From Anarhynchus alexandrinus (lineage: Eukaryota > Chordata > Aves > Charadriiformes > Charadriidae), in assembly GCA_008711295.1 (NCBI GenBank), contig VUYV01000739.1, positions 99,913 to 163,912 of the forward strand: a DNA stretch of 64,000 bases, read 5' to 3'. Below the pieces are notes generated by a model that was not told the DNA's origin, did no database searches, and saw only the letters and a program-made list of their open reading frames with translations. Made by a program: the position numbers and the translations under genes. Below, piece after piece: positions 1 through 11,300 of this stretch (position 1 is the stretch's first letter; every line of letters starts with the position of its first letter).

Positions 1-1410
1 CTGGCTAATGTAATTTTTTTTTTTTTCCTTTTCTTTGTGGAGTCGTTCAGAGAAATGATGGAAAATGCTGATTCCGAACACAGATAAAATTATGTCTTTT
101 CTTGAATTCCTCACTTCATTTAAAGTTGCTTAACTCTTCTCTCTTGCTTTTTCCTACATGTGAAGAGAGGTTAATCCTATCTGCCTTTACCTCAGAGGGA
201 TCGTGAGGGCAGAGTTTGGAAAAGAATTTGCCGTCTATGCAAAGAATCCACAAGTGACTGCAGGGGAAAAAAACCACCCAGACCTACCGTTGGGAAACTC
301 CAGCACCAGTCGACTACTTTTCTGGAAGTGGAGTGTCCTGTTACATAAACATCCTTGAAGCTTTGCAGAAGGGGTGACATTCACATCACATATGTGGGGC
401 CTGACTAATTGGGCTTTGTGTGTGAAGAATGGGGATGGCGAGGATAAGGAAGTGAAATCCCCAAGGTGCAAGCTGGGCCTCCTTCTTCCCATGGCCTGTA
501 CTGTTGCTTACGTGTTGAAAAGGGCTCTCAGAGCCTCCTATACCACTGAGTAGATGACTGGGAACTCTGCGGGCCCCGCAACCCAGCCCGCACCCTAACT
601 CTGCCCTCCCCAGCGGTCTGGGAGCCCAGCAGCAGTTGCTCAGAGAGGATCCTTCTGCCCAGAGGTTGTTAACGTTCCATCATACTAAAATCTGCGTTAA
701 CTCAGGGGTCCCGGTGTGTGTATAAACAGCACGCAGACCATTTAACTCTTGGCTGCTCTTCTACAAAGAGTGGCAGTAGGGGGCTTCCAGCTTCAGGAGC
801 TCCGAGTTGCCCCCTGGAGGAGTCTGTACCCTTCCACTGATTATGTGGGGAACCAAAATCCCAAAGTTGTTGCGTTGATGGCTGACGTGAGGCGCCACCA
901 GTACCCCTCCAGCCCAAACTCGCTGGAGACCCGGGGCCCAGTTGTCCACAGCCCCACACTTCGTGGCAAAGTGGAGCTGCAGCAGGAGCTGGAAGTCACC
1001 GCTTTGTTTTGCACACACTTTGTAAAACTCTGTCACGAGCCCCAGGCAAAGAAAATAACCTGTTTCCTCCCCCATCTCTTCAGGGAAAACTGTGTGTAGC
1101 AGGCATGTAAATAACTTGGTAGCCTCTACTACGACATTCATGTATATATTTTTCTATATTTTATGACAGACACAGAATAATGGTTTGCAGGTTTTCCATT
1201 CTGCACAGCAGCTCTCAGGGTAACAGGTCAGATTTAGCAGTTGGGGTGGCAGCGAAAGGAACAGATTCACAAGCTGAAAAAAGCCAGTGCTGAACTGGTT
1301 AGGAAAGAGTAAAATCTGAATTCCCAACTCTTTTTCTTTTCACAGCTGTTAAGAGTTCAGTGGGTTGAACTGCAATCCTTCAAGTTCATCTGTTGACTCC
1401 AACACAAAAC
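1..1410. other. Upstream non-coding flank of KCNE4
   Basis: No gene or clear repeat is recognised here. The stretch starts with a poly-T run (about 11-26) and has a moderately GC-rich patch at about 560-1000. Open frames in that patch run on both strands without any recognisable domain, so I read them as chance. It probably holds proximal regulatory sequence for KCNE4, but this is inferred only from position. Confidence 0.5.
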
Positions 1411-1439
1411 TATTATAAACTGTGCCTCTAAAACACGTG
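1411..1439 (+). promoter_or_regulatory. KCNE4: Possible KCNE4 core promoter: TATA-like box and E-box
   Basis: A TATA-like string TATTATAAAC lies at 1411-1420 and a perfect E-box CACGTG at 1434-1439. They sit 25-45 bases upstream of the segment proposed below as the 5' non-coding exon, the right spacing for a TATA-directed start near 1445. Nothing shows that it is used; an AT-leaning background gives TATA-like strings by chance, and the true promoter could lie left of the window. Confidence 0.3.
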
Positions 1440-1444
1440 ATGAA

Positions 1445-1563
1445 ACGTTTCTTGAGAGCTATTTATTCCAACTGCAGCAGAGGAAAGTTTTCAGAACACC
1501 CGGCATTTGGTGGAGGAAAGGTCTCTTGAGCTTTGCAAAAGGAGGAATTATTTGCATACCAAC
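1445..1563 (+). other. KCNE4: Proposed 5' non-coding exon of KCNE4
   Basis: A good splice donor (AAC then GTAAGT, GT at 1564-1565) closes a segment lying just downstream of a TATA-like box. Mammalian KCNE4 has a short upstream exon and carries its coding region in the last exon, so an upstream exon is expected. Two acceptors face it: a strong one with a long pyrimidine tract ending CAG at 1920, and a weaker one ending CAG at 1983. Joined to either acceptor, the frame leading into the KCNE4 start meets a stop before any upstream ATG (TGA at 1944-1946 for the first; a TGA within the exon for the second). The exon therefore adds no coding sequence. RNA evidence is needed for the exact ends. Confidence 0.35.
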
Positions 1564-2009
1564 GTAAGTTGCTTTTTGATTTTTTTTCTTGCACCATTGA
1601 ATAAAATAATACTTCTAACTTTCCCCCCGCTATGGAAACACGGTCAAGTAGCAAAAAAACTATGTTTAAGTGTCTGGCAGAGTATTTCTCTATAGTTTTC
1701 TTTCTTTAACTAATGTGGATTGGGGGGTTTATAATTCAAGATAGAACTGGACATGATTTAGTATTACGTATTCTCTTTCCTCTATCGTTTTCTGTATCAG
1801 AGTAGCAGTTCGTTCAGTTACAATATTAATGCAGAAGCATGATAGACTGCAAGCTTCAATCAAGTGTGTCCTGCAATTACAAGTAGCAAGGAATAGTTTG
1901 GGGATATCTTTTTTTTTCAGCTGTTTCTTTTACATCTTTGATCTGAAGTTTGATCTTACGTATACGTGCACGTTCTCCTCCAGGCTTTAGCTGTGGTAAA
2001 ACACTTTCC

Positions 2010-2501
2010 ATGCTGAAAATGGACCATGCAAACATGACCCAAGCCATGCTCGATGCTGAATCCCGCAACGCAGAGAAGAACAACAGCAACGAGTATTTTT
2101 ACATTCTCATCGTCATGTCTTTCTACGGGATCTTCCTGATAGGGATAATGCTGGGCTACATGAAATCCAAAAGAAAAGAGAAGTCGTCCAATTTGCTTCT
2201 GCTCTACAAAGATGAGGAGAGAGAATGGGGGGAAGCTGTGAAGCCTCTACCGACCGTATCGGGGCTGAAATCTGTCCAGATCCCCATGATGCTGAACATG
2301 CTGCAGGAGAGCATGGTGCCGTCCCTGTCCTGCGCCATCTGCTCGATGGAAGGCAGCAGTGTGAGCTCCGAATCCTCCTCCCCAGACGTGCACTTCACCA
2401 TCCAGGAGGAAGTGCTGGATGCTGAACTGGGGGAAGTGTCAGAAACGCTCCTCAACGAGAGCAGCGAGGGATCTGCGGAAAACATCCACAAGAACTCCTA
2501 G
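2010..2501 (+). CDS. KCNE4: Potassium voltage-gated channel subfamily E regulatory beta subunit 4
   Basis: The 163-residue product is a KCNE (MinK-related) beta subunit. These single-pass plasma-membrane proteins bind voltage-gated potassium channel alpha subunits and change gating; KCNE4 is known as an inhibitor of KCNQ1 and Kv1.x currents. The extracellular N-terminus (residues 1-30) has N-glycosylation sequons at N8 (NMT) and N24 (NNS). One hydrophobic span (about 31-51, core [17 protein letters not shown]) is followed by the basic stop-transfer KSKRKEK. A juxtamembrane tetraleucine run (62-65) matches the motif linked in mammals to calmodulin and Kv1.3 binding. A serine/acid-rich cytoplasmic tail follows (SSESSSPD near 117-124), ending NIHKNS. 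The length is close to the ~170-residue mammalian short form. The start at 2010 is chosen because MLKM matches the family N-terminus and an in-frame TGA lies upstream at 1944. The frame is intact in one exon and ends TAG at 2499-2501. Identification is by recalled family similarity and is strong. Confidence 0.97.
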   Translation: MLKMDHANMTQAMLDAESRNAEKNNSNEYFYILIVMSFYGIFLIGIMLGYMKSKRKEKSSNLLLLYKDEEREWGEAVKPLPTVSGLKSVQIPMMLNMLQESMVPSLSCAICSMEGSSVSSESSSPDVHFTIQEEVLDAELGEVSETLLNESSEGSAENIHKNS

Positions 2502-2754
2502 CACTTGCAGGGCTCCCTTGATCAGCTGCCAAAGCGAGAGCGGAGCTCCCGCTAAGAACTTGTGGTTCTACTTTCCTGCTCTCCAATGAACTCTCAACAG
2601 GTACCTGTGCCCCCAGGCCTGAGGTGTTCCTGAGAGCTGACAGGACGAGGAAGCAGTGGTACCCAACACCAAAGTGTAACTTGCACATAATTGGGATGCT
2701 TAACTTTACTTTTTCCATTGTTATTTCTTACCATAAGAGCTAAGAACAAGGAGA

Positions 2755-2774
2755 AAATATATATATATATATTT
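2755..2774. repeat. (AT)n microsatellite in KCNE4 3' UTR
   Basis: A run of about ten AT dinucleotides lies 250 bases after the KCNE4 stop codon. It is short, likely length-variable, and has no evident function. Confidence 0.85.
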
Positions 2775-2923
2775 TCTAACGAGGTAACTATTACTGGCGT
2801 GTCTCTGCATATTTCAGAATTCTGCAAATATCTGGGAAATGTTGAGGGAAGTTACCCTAACGCAAGTGCCTGGTTGTTAAAGACGATGGGTAATGCTCAT
2901 TCATGCAAAACTGATAGGCTAAA

Positions 2924-2987
2924 AGTACTTTTATTGCGTTTTCCTTATAACAACAGAAGTACTTTCATTGTGTTTTCCTTATAACAA
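2924..2987 (+). repeat. Tandem duplication, period 34 bp, in KCNE4 3' UTR
   Basis: Two 30-base units (2924-2953 and 2958-2987) begin AGTACTTT and end TTCCTTATAACAA. They match at 28 of 30 positions, differing at the ninth and fourteenth bases, and are separated by 4 bases. The second difference is CG in the first copy against TG in the second, as expected from CpG decay. Confidence 0.9.
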
Positions 2988-3474
2988 ACCCCAGCCCACA
3001 GCAGATTTGCCCCAAAAGCTGAAAATTTGTCGATACTGTAGTTGAAAGGAGATTGCAGCGTGGCTGGAGACTGACTTTAGGCACAGAAAGAATGAAGGAA
3101 TAAGAGAGGGAGAAAAAAACAAACAAAGAGGCATGGAATTTCTAGCAGGTTTGTAAATCCCAGTTTCAGATCCATGCCACTATATCTATCTTTGCTTAAG
3201 TTGTACCGGTACTGGCTGGGTCAGGTTCACTGACTTCTGCTGCAATCCAGTCTTTGAGTGAGTTACTAGTAGGAAAAGTGGGTTTATTTTTTTGCTTCTG
3301 TATTTTTTAAAGGCATGTACGTTTGATCACTAAAGGCAAAGATCTGTAAGTTAAAAAAAAAAAAAGAGACGTTAAAAGATCTTTGTTACAAGGTGTAAGA
3401 TGTAGAAAGGCTTGAACAAATGCTGCTCTGTTACGCCCCCTTGAAAAATAGGTGGAATTCAGAATAGAATTTAG

Positions 3475-3655
3475 CCTAGCAAGGGTGAAATCCTGGCCCC
3501 ACTGAAGTCAGCAGCTCAGTCCTCCTGACTTCGGGGGATATGCACAAGATTTTGTGCTCCTCTGTTGGAGTTAAATTCTCCATCTGAGGTCAGTAAAACT
3601 GCACCCATTTACATCATTAAAGAATCTGGCCTTTGTGCTCTATTTAAGCCAGTGT
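3475..3655. repeat. Remnant of short palindromic amniote repeat
   Basis: The stretch has the wording of a short palindromic repeat I know from turtle and crocodilian genomes: 'atcctggccccactgaagtca', an inverted partner 'ctgacttc' and 'aatctggcc'. GAAGTCAG and CTGACTTC form a perfect 8-bp inverted repeat about 18 bases apart. It is probably a decayed, non-autonomous DNA-transposon-like element. The family name is not assigned; the call rests on memory of the pattern plus the visible inverted repeat. Confidence 0.4.
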
Positions 3656-4239
3656 AGATAAACATTGCATTACATCCTTTCTTTTTTTTTTTTATCAGCT
3701 CGCATGTGCAACATGCATTTCTATAAAGTCATTAGTAACTAGTTTTTAAAACCACCACAGGCTTCCCCCCCTAATTTAATGGTACTGTGATTTTTCTTTT
3801 TTTTCAAATGTTCATGAAATTAGTTACTAAATTATTGCACTGTTAAAAGAGGTAATGTTAATACTGTAGCAACGTATGATTGTTTCAATCATACCTTATA
3901 TTTTATAATAACTTATTACAACGTTTGGATTAGTTCTGAACCGGGAGGAGGGCTGAAGAGCCCGAATCTAAAGCATTGCACAGCGCGATGTTTGCAAAAT
4001 GTCTCCACACATATTTCCTGCGCTAAAATAGCTCTGTGATTTATCCACTGGCGTTAGAGCTTGAGAGACGGCTTGAGAAACACGAACGCCGACCGGCAGA
4101 AATGAGCCCAGGCGAGCCTGCCGTGCTCCTGCCCTTTCGAAGGGACAGCTCTGGTTTTGGCTCGGAGGGTTAATACCCTGCGGTGTGGCCTGCAGAGGTG
4201 TCACTGTCTCTCTAAACACAGCAGAACAAAGGCCCCATT

Positions 4240-4332
4240 GTGCTCAGAAAGGGCCTGATTCTGCTCCCGCTTGGAGGCAGTGGGAGTTTTTCCGTCGACT
4301 TCAGTGAACTTTGGAGCAGACCATATAAAGCT
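4240..4332. repeat. Second palindromic amniote repeat remnant
   Basis: It begins 'gggcctgattctgctccc' and ends with 'ggagcagacc'. TCTGCTCC and GGAGCAGA form an 8-bp perfect inverted repeat with a ~45-base spacer that contains 'gacttcagtg', the same core as the 3.5 kb remnant. Both lie inside the predicted KCNE4 3' UTR and would add stem-loop structure to the transcript. Confidence 0.4.
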
Positions 4333-4617
4333 TTTTGGTAGATTTACTCCAAAAGGGGCCGTTTTAAGTTTGAAAGAAGCCAAATTAAGTTTGGCACTTT
4401 GCCTGGAATCACTTGAATCCTGAAACTTTCCAAATGAGACTGACATGCGCGAGTTGTCACATTTTCCATTGCTTTCTCCTTCGTCCTCTTACTTTTGGTA
4501 TAAGTGTATTTGTATCTGTAAAAAAAACCTGATGTATATAATTCCTAACATCGAGTTGTATATAATTGTCTCATGTATTTAAAGTTTATTGTTTCTACTG
4601 GCACTAATTTTTATTTA

Positions 4618-4623
4618 AATAAA
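4618..4623 (+). terminator. KCNE4: Candidate KCNE4 poly(A) signal AATAAA
   Basis: A canonical AATAAA is followed within 40 bases by a T/G-rich stretch (tttccatgtttgttc), the usual arrangement around a vertebrate cleavage site. An AT-rich block precedes it. It is the first such combination I noticed after the KCNE4 stop codon; other sites may also be used. Confidence 0.45.
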
Positions 4624-4734
4624 GAAACACGTTTCCTGGAAAAGTTTCCATGTTTGTTCACTACGTCAAATAGACTTCCAGTAATGGGACTGCGCAAAAT
4701 TTCTACGGGATCCTTTTCTTAGCCGCTTTTTGAA

Positions 4735-4930
4735 ACGCTTCCTTGTGTTTGACAGCGCTGCGGGCTGAGCCGGGCACTCCGGGTCTGCCTTGGGTCCGTC
4801 CTGGCTCTTTGGGGCACCGGGCGACTTCCTCGCGCTCAGCTCCTGCCCCCATGCGGGCAGGGCCACGGGGATGCTCAGGGTCCTCCTGCGAAGAGCTGGG
4901 GGTGCTGGCGAGCCACCGATGAGGCTGGCA
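4735..4930. other. GC- and CpG-enriched patch downstream of KCNE4
   Basis: About 200 bases are clearly richer in G+C and CpG (cgctgcgggc, cggg, gggcgacttcctcgcgctc) than the surrounding AT-rich DNA, starting ~110 bases past the proposed poly(A) signal. It contains no recognised gene. It could be a small CpG island, an antisense or enhancer-RNA start, or GC-rich repeat debris. Confidence 0.4.
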
Positions 4931-7810
4931 AAAGTGACGAGCTGCTAGGACAACTTTTCCGTCACTTTTTCAGCCTCTCGAGAAGCCTGCATTTTGAGTT
5001 TTGGTTTTAAATTGGCATTGTGGCACATTGGTTGGGCTAGGGCTGGGGTTACGGGCAAGTATCTGGCACAGGTCTCTGTTCCCACTGCATTTCCAGTACT
5101 TGGCCATGGTACGTAGCTGGCTCGGTCACGAGCTTTGACCCTGGGTCTCATTGCTGCTCTGTCATTTCCAGCGTTAGAGATAGGGGAGGTTTCGGGATTC
5201 TGGCTCCCAACGCAGGGCTGAAGCCTTTAGAGGCAATTTTGCGCTTCCCTATCTCCTCTGAGCTGTGACAGTACGCACAGGGTCACAGGCGCTGGCTGAG
5301 ACCTACTTCCATGGGGTGATCTGAGGTTGTTTCAAAGATCAGGTTGCTCTAAAGTTATATCTGCTCGCTTTCCCACAAAGCCTGTTCCCCTGTGCTCCCC
5401 TCCCTTCAGTCACTCCCTGTTAAATAATTCTGGGGCCCATTCACGAGCTTCTGTGGACCTAAAGCTGCCCATCAGCAAGGCTGCCTTTCCCTCCGGCGAT
5501 GTAATCTCCCAGGACACCCACAGTGTCCTGGAAAAGCGGGTCAGTAATGTTGCATCTTCCACATTTACCCATGCTGCTGTCTCAGTGCTTCAGCGTTTCC
5601 ATTGCCACGATAATGAATCAGGAGACTTCTGACAGCACTGGCGATAAGGAGGAAAAACAGAAAAAAAAAAAAAGTAAATTACAGCTCTGCTTTGGGGATC
5701 AAAAAAGCTGGCTTATTCCAGCGGTTTCTTGCGTTAAATTGAGCTGCTATAAAGGGAAACACCGTGTGCTTTGGGGTCTTTTTACACTGAAGTGATCTAA
5801 TAAGCACGAAAATGTGGCCACCTTCTTGCAGAGTGCCACGGACCTACCCTTGGCCTGTGTGCTTCGAGAAAGTATGTGCGATAGTTTGGTATGTATTTAT
5901 CTTATATCTTATTATGTTCTATGGCATTTGTCTTTGTCCAAATTAGTCTTTTGATGGCACTAGGAGGAAAAAAAAAAAAAGAAGCAAAAATATATTTTAC
6001 CTATAGAAGTTAATTGGATGTTCAACTGAATGCAATGATGCTTTGAAGACAGCCTGGTGACCCAAGACTACCAGGTAGCTATTGTTCCAAATTAAAAGAA
6101 GCATTGTTAACCTTGAAAAGCTACAGATGGAAGGAAGAAAATTGCCCCCATCAAGCTCATTTCAAAATCCTTTCGACTACTGGGGAAAAAAAGGTAATAA
6201 TAATTTCTTTTTTCCAAAAATGACAGACATTTCCAGTGTGCTTCAGTAACTGAGTTAAATCAGATTCACAGCTAATAGATCTTGGCTTGAGGGCAACAAT
6301 AATTGATTGTAATTTGACTGAATGGAGGTGATTATTTTTTTTGTTTACAAATGCATTCTTTCTTAAAAGAACACAGCAATTAGGCTCCTGTTTCTCTGCA
6401 GTGCTATACCTCATACGTTTGCTGGAATAGTTAATGCATATCACCTTTGATAGCACAGGAAAAGGCGGCCTCACGTGGCACGTGCACGTGGTCTGGCTCC
6501 AGGACCTACTGTAAATATGAGCGCCAACCCTGAAGATTATCACATTGGGATCCGTGACAGTAGCTGGCTGGTTCACAATCCTAAATCCTACCAGTGGATG
6601 GCATACACACACACCTGTGAGGTTACTCATTCAACAGACTGAACCTGCTGGATAATTGTAGTGGAAATGCAGAACTCATCTCTTCCCCAGGTAGAGGATC
6701 TCCCAGGACTGCCGTGCTCTGGACCAGGGAAAGAGTTAACCAGGCAGGGAAGGTCAAATGATCTGAGAGAATCCACTTCGCCAGGACTAGAGCGCAGGTA
6801 ATTAAGTATGGTAAGTAAGGCCAGGAGCCTCATGTGCTACAACTCATTATAAAACTTCTCTCCCCAGCTTGGCCCTCTCACAGTGGGTTCTCCTGGATCT
6901 GTCCCTTTCTCAGACACGTGCCCACCCCTACCCAAATAATCAAATCGTTCTCACAGGGTTGGAAAGGAAGGAAACGGATAAACTCTAACAAGTCGTTTCT
7001 AAGTCCTCAGTGCGTGGCGTTGGACAAGGATAGATGTACTGCCCGAGGATGAGGAGCACACAGGTCCCCAGCGCAGACTATCAAACACTCTCATCACAGC
7101 CATTTCGACCAAGAGAAGATTAAACCACCTGCCTTAAATTTTAATCTAAAAACGTCAAGCCCTTGCAAAGACAGAAGGAGTCCTTGCCACGTGATAGATG
7201 AGCATTCTCAGAGGTGCTCAAAGCGGGGTGCAGGACGGTATAGTTGGTTGTGCCAAATTGTGCCAAAGCTGGGCCGCCCTCTCCTGCGGCTGTCATCCTG
7301 CCGTGCTCGCCTCACAATCTTTTTGGACCTTGTTGTTCTAGTGGGAAGATTATTTCTCCTTGAGTTCACAGTTGCATTTTAGATTTAAAATACAAGGTCT
7401 GAATCTAAAAGGCACAAAAATTAATGAAATTACTTAGGCTATTTGTTTTTAAGCACCGATCTTATTTGTCTCTGTGTATTTGGTTGATTTGCTTTTGTAT
7501 CCTTTCCATTTTCACACGCCTCTGCAGTTCTACTGCATACAGCCAAAAATAGCTGCAAGATGAGCTGCCGCCTTAGCGTATTGACACTTCTGTATCCAGC
7601 TCAGCTAGGGAAGAAAATGGAAAATAATACAAAATCAATGAGCACCAGAGTTTTTCAAAGCTTAATTTTGTTTTAGTTTGGGTTTGGGTAGGGTTCCAGT
7701 TTATATTAGGCCAGGTTAGACTGAGGCTCTTGCCGTCCGAATAAGTGACTAAAAGAAGGATAATAGAGGCTGTTGGATGGTGTATTACAGGCTACATTCC
7801 CATCTCTCTC
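4931..7810. other. Non-coding stretch without recognised features
   Basis: There is AT-leaning unique-looking sequence with several poly-A runs (for example 5661-5673 and 5970-5980). The longest open frame (minus strand, 6157-6630) shows no domain, has ordinary composition and is read as chance. No RNA gene or clear repeat is seen. Confidence 0.5.
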
Positions 7811-7811
7811 C

Positions 7812-7905
7812 ATGAGTAATCTGCTTAACTGTCCTGTGCTTCACTTGATTATCAGATGATGCTACTCATATTCCTATCTGTGAGAATTTGATGTGCTCTT
7901 GATAG
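7812..7905 (+). repeat. MIR/CORE-SINE remnant, 3' half
   Basis: The order 'gcttaactgtcctgtgcttca ... atcagatgatgctactcatattcctatctgtgag' follows the middle and 3' half of MIR-type SINEs (tail of the tRNA-related part, CORE, then a 'cctac-ctc-gtgag' block). It is heavily decayed. The call is from pattern memory, not an alignment. Confidence 0.4.
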
Positions 7906-8154
7906 ACACGAAATGCTTGTGATTCTCAGAGGAAAGATACGGTATAAACACAAAGCCTTGGCCCACCATGGAACAACAAACATTTTTGCTCCCTGTGGCA
8001 CTATTAGATGCCAGAGTAACCACTGGCAACAAAGGACGATTGCTACCACCTGTGACTATCTGGAAGAATGCAGCTCACCCCACTGGACCTCCTCAGGTCG
8101 GCAGAAGCCACATAATGGGGACTTTTCGCTTGGTTGATATGAGAGAGGAGGTGC

Positions 8155-8350
8155 TGGTGAGCAGGGCAGTAGCCCTGGGATGTGGGAGACTAAATTCAGT
8201 TCCCTCTTCTGCTCCAGGTTCACTGTGGTACTCTGGAAAATTACTTGTTTTGGCTAAGACTCTCATTTATAAACTGTAAAGAAGAGCACATCTTCGCTGC
8301 CTAAGGCTGATGTGAGAATAACCACGCTGAGAACCTCAGGGTGTTGAGCT
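8155..8350 (+). repeat. MIR/CORE-SINE remnant, near full length
   Basis: The segment follows the sauropsid MIR order: 'gcagtagccctggga..gtgggagactaaattcagttccc' (tRNA-like part with a degenerate B box near 8192-8204), 'gctcca..ttcactgtggtactctgg', 'attacttg', then 'ctcatttataaactgtaaa' for the CORE region and a tail through 'gctga'. Divergence is high, as expected of an element older than birds. It is the best MIR match in the window. Confidence 0.6.
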
Positions 8351-11300
8351 CGGGTGGAAAGTGAGAAAAGACAGATGATTTGCTACTCTTTGTACTCGGA
8401 GAAGGAACCACAAAATTAAAGAACATCTTCTGGTGTGAACTCCAGCTGTTTAGCCGGGGCCAGCATGGGGTGCCTCCATCCCCTGCAGCTTACCTATGAG
8501 CACTGGGACTGGAGCGAGCCCGCCGTGGTGCTGGTCCCCAGCCTGGCCCTCCCTGGGACAGCTGTGTCTCATCCCAGCAGTGAACGTGTTAGCTGAACAG
8601 TGCAGGCGAGAGGATGTGAGACATGCAACGCTGTGCTCACAAGAGGTTTTGAATCCCGTCCTAGAGAATACACAAAAGACCAGTCTTCCCTTCTCTTCCG
8701 GAGGAAATGTAAACCGTGCGCCTCGAAGGATGTATATCCCCCTTCTCTCTTCCGAACACAATAAACCGATCAAGCAAGGTTTCCTGTAAGAGGGGAGGGA
8801 GGAAGAGAGGAAAAGTGTTGCTGCTATTATTTTTTAATAATAGGTATGGAGCTATGTAGCAGCAGGCAGACTGCCCTTGAATGTTACACAGACGAGCCCC
8901 AGTGGTGCCTCTTTCAAGGCCTTAATGGGGCACCATCTCTTCATTTTCCCTACAAATACTTGATGGTACAAAACGACCCGTTGCTATCGCGGATCCTGTC
9001 AGCAACAGCAGGCTAACGAGTGTCAGTAATTGCTTTCCAGCGTGCTAGCACCGTGCTGCTGCCGCACCGGGAAGCTGGGAACGCCCTTGACGCTTGTAGA
9101 AGCATGGAGCGGTGCTGGGACTGCTGAAAGCCCAAGCACCACTGGGACAGCTCTCCAGATGTGGCTTTCCACACATGGCGCAGCAAGAGAGCGCTGTGGA
9201 AAGTCCGGGGTTGTACACGTATCCTGTTCATATACGTTGAATTCGATCGGTTGCACGGGGTTTTACACCGAAGGATGCTGCTAATGACCTTTGTATTGCT
9301 GTTGACTTTGGTTCCTCGGGTGAGTGTTATCTAAGAAATGACGGTGAGGCACATAGGTGATGTGATGGTAGCACCTACCCACATTTACCAAGGATCTGCT
9401 GGTTGCGCCTTCACCAAAGGACACAGCAGCAACAGCTCCGTCACGTTCTCTCACTGGGGGTCTAGCTGTTCAGTGTTAAACATAATTAACTGAAGTCAGA
9501 TCTAATTAGCTGCTCTTTGGCCAGGATGTGTATCTCAGGTGGATTCTCAATGTCAACTTTTTTTCTCCTATATTCATCAAGAATGAAACAGCAGCTGAAA
9601 AGGATGGCACAGCTTGCCTCTGCGGGGAGCTGTCATTAAGGAGGTGTGAATGGCTGCTGACAGAGCTCGCTGTCATCGGTGGTCACCGTGCTGCAGTGGC
9701 CAGCGAAACTCCTGCCTTAGGGCTGGCCGCTCAAGGCTTTTACTGCTTCAGGTGAGCTAAAGATACTGCACTTAGTGTTTGCATGGATATTTACATACTT
9801 AGTTATGTATTAATATTATAATAAAACTCATGAAGGACATTCAAAATATCACAGGATTCTTTTTGTCAGAGAAAAGAATTTTTTTCCACAGCTTCTCTTC
9901 CATGACCTTTACTTTGTCATGTGAAGTACTACCATCTGGAACGACGAGAACATTATATTCATATGGAAAGAAGAGAACATAACATTCATAGGGAATAGGC
10001 AGAGCTTTGGGATTAGAAGTGTCCTGTATAGGAATATTTGTGAGGTACGTGTGTGCCAGGGAAGGATCACAGACCCAGGAGTTTAGAGTAAAAGTACTAG
10101 ACTCCTCGAGTCCTTTTATTTATGATGTCTAGACAGAGAGCAAATTTTCCCTCATTTTTCTGTTGAGAGCTGTGCCAGTTTAAACTGGAAGAGTCCAATA
10201 TGTGGACTTCTATCTGGATGTACCTTCCTGATGTGCCTATTTTTTTCCCCCGTTACTACCATTTTTCTACAGGACTGCAGCCCAGGGAATTTGTTTTTTT
10301 TTCAAGCCTCTCCTTATCTTCTTTTTCTGCATAAAAGACATAGCTTAGGGCACTGAAGTCAGGTTGAACATGACTTTTTCTATTCCTTGGCACTTTCTTA
10401 TGCTGACTGCTACCATGGCTTTTGAGTAGCGCAGTACGTCCTTTCCTAACAGCTATACACAATTCACACACCGACATATGGTTAACATCAATTTTATAGG
10501 GGCCTGGAAGCACGAGGGATTGTGTTAATTTTTCCCGTTATAAAGTGGGGCACAGAATTTGTTACTTCTGCTTGTAGGTCACCAGTTCAAATGCAAACCC
10601 AGGACAGGACTAGCGAAGCTTGGCGTGGAAATTCGATGGCTTTAGCGACACTGGCTCTGTGAGACTGGTACCCTCAACACACCAAAAAGTAGTAGTTTGA
10701 AGCCAAAGAGGAGACATTTTATGCTTCCATCTGCAAAAGCAGGAGCAAGCCTGTAAATCGGGTGATGTGAGTTAGCTAGTGAAATTGCTGGCTGGTGGGG
10801 AACCTGTGGACGTCCCTCCCCATCGACCTCCCAAGCCAGGTCTGGTGGGGTGGGGTGAGCAGTGATGAGCACGGACTCTCCCCAGCTGGTATCTGCTCAC
10901 CAAAGCACAGTCCTAGATGGCACCACCCATCAAAGGGTCCTGGACCATGAGGGTGGAAGGGACAGGAGGTGAGCAGCCCCTTTCGTCTGCTGACCCTGGT
11001 TTTGGAGGGGTAGACCTTTTTCTCATGAATGTGACGGGCCAAGTGGCATCAGGGTTTGGTGAGGTGAGGCTCCAGGTAGGATTTGGGGAGATAACCCTGC
11101 ATGCCCCCACCCCCTCCAAGCCAGGAAGTTGTCTTTCAAAAACAATGTCACTCCCTTTCACTTTTTTTTTTTCTTTTTGTTCCCTCTGGGCTCTGGAAAC
11201 ATGCACTTTATTGCTGCACAGCAACTTCCCTGAACTCTATCTGGGAGATTAATGGTTTATTGAAGAACAGGCAGGATTTAGATTGTCATCAAGAGACCCA

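Larger units (their letters stand above)
2502..4640 (+). other. KCNE4: Predicted 3' UTR of KCNE4
   Basis: From the KCNE4 stop codon to just past the AATAAA at 4618 there is no open frame of note and no splice pattern, so this ~2.1 kb is most simply the 3' UTR of the last exon. It is AT-rich, with ATTTA-type and poly-T/A runs. It carries an (AT)n run, a 34-bp tandem duplication and remnants of old palindromic repeats, listed separately. The 3' end could be shorter or longer; a real poly(A) site must be shown by RNA data. Confidence 0.5.

Noticed and set aside
1950..2009. N-terminal extension of KCNE4 upstream of the MLKM start
   Set aside because: The upstream in-frame stretch has no ATG (it opens with TTG) and a TGA at 1944-1946 closes it.
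4945..5300. MIR remnant in antisense near 'cacgagctttgaccctgggtctc'
   Set aside because: One phrase resembles MIR but the flanking order does not follow.
6157..6630. 157-residue minus-strand open frame
   Set aside because: No similarity to a known protein and ordinary AT-rich composition; no promoter or splice signals around it.
10560..10660. Possible tRNA or tRNA-derived SINE from a B-box-like 'ccagttcaaatgc'
   Set aside because: No acceptor stem, anticodon arm or A box could be matched, and the surrounding order does not follow a known SINE.
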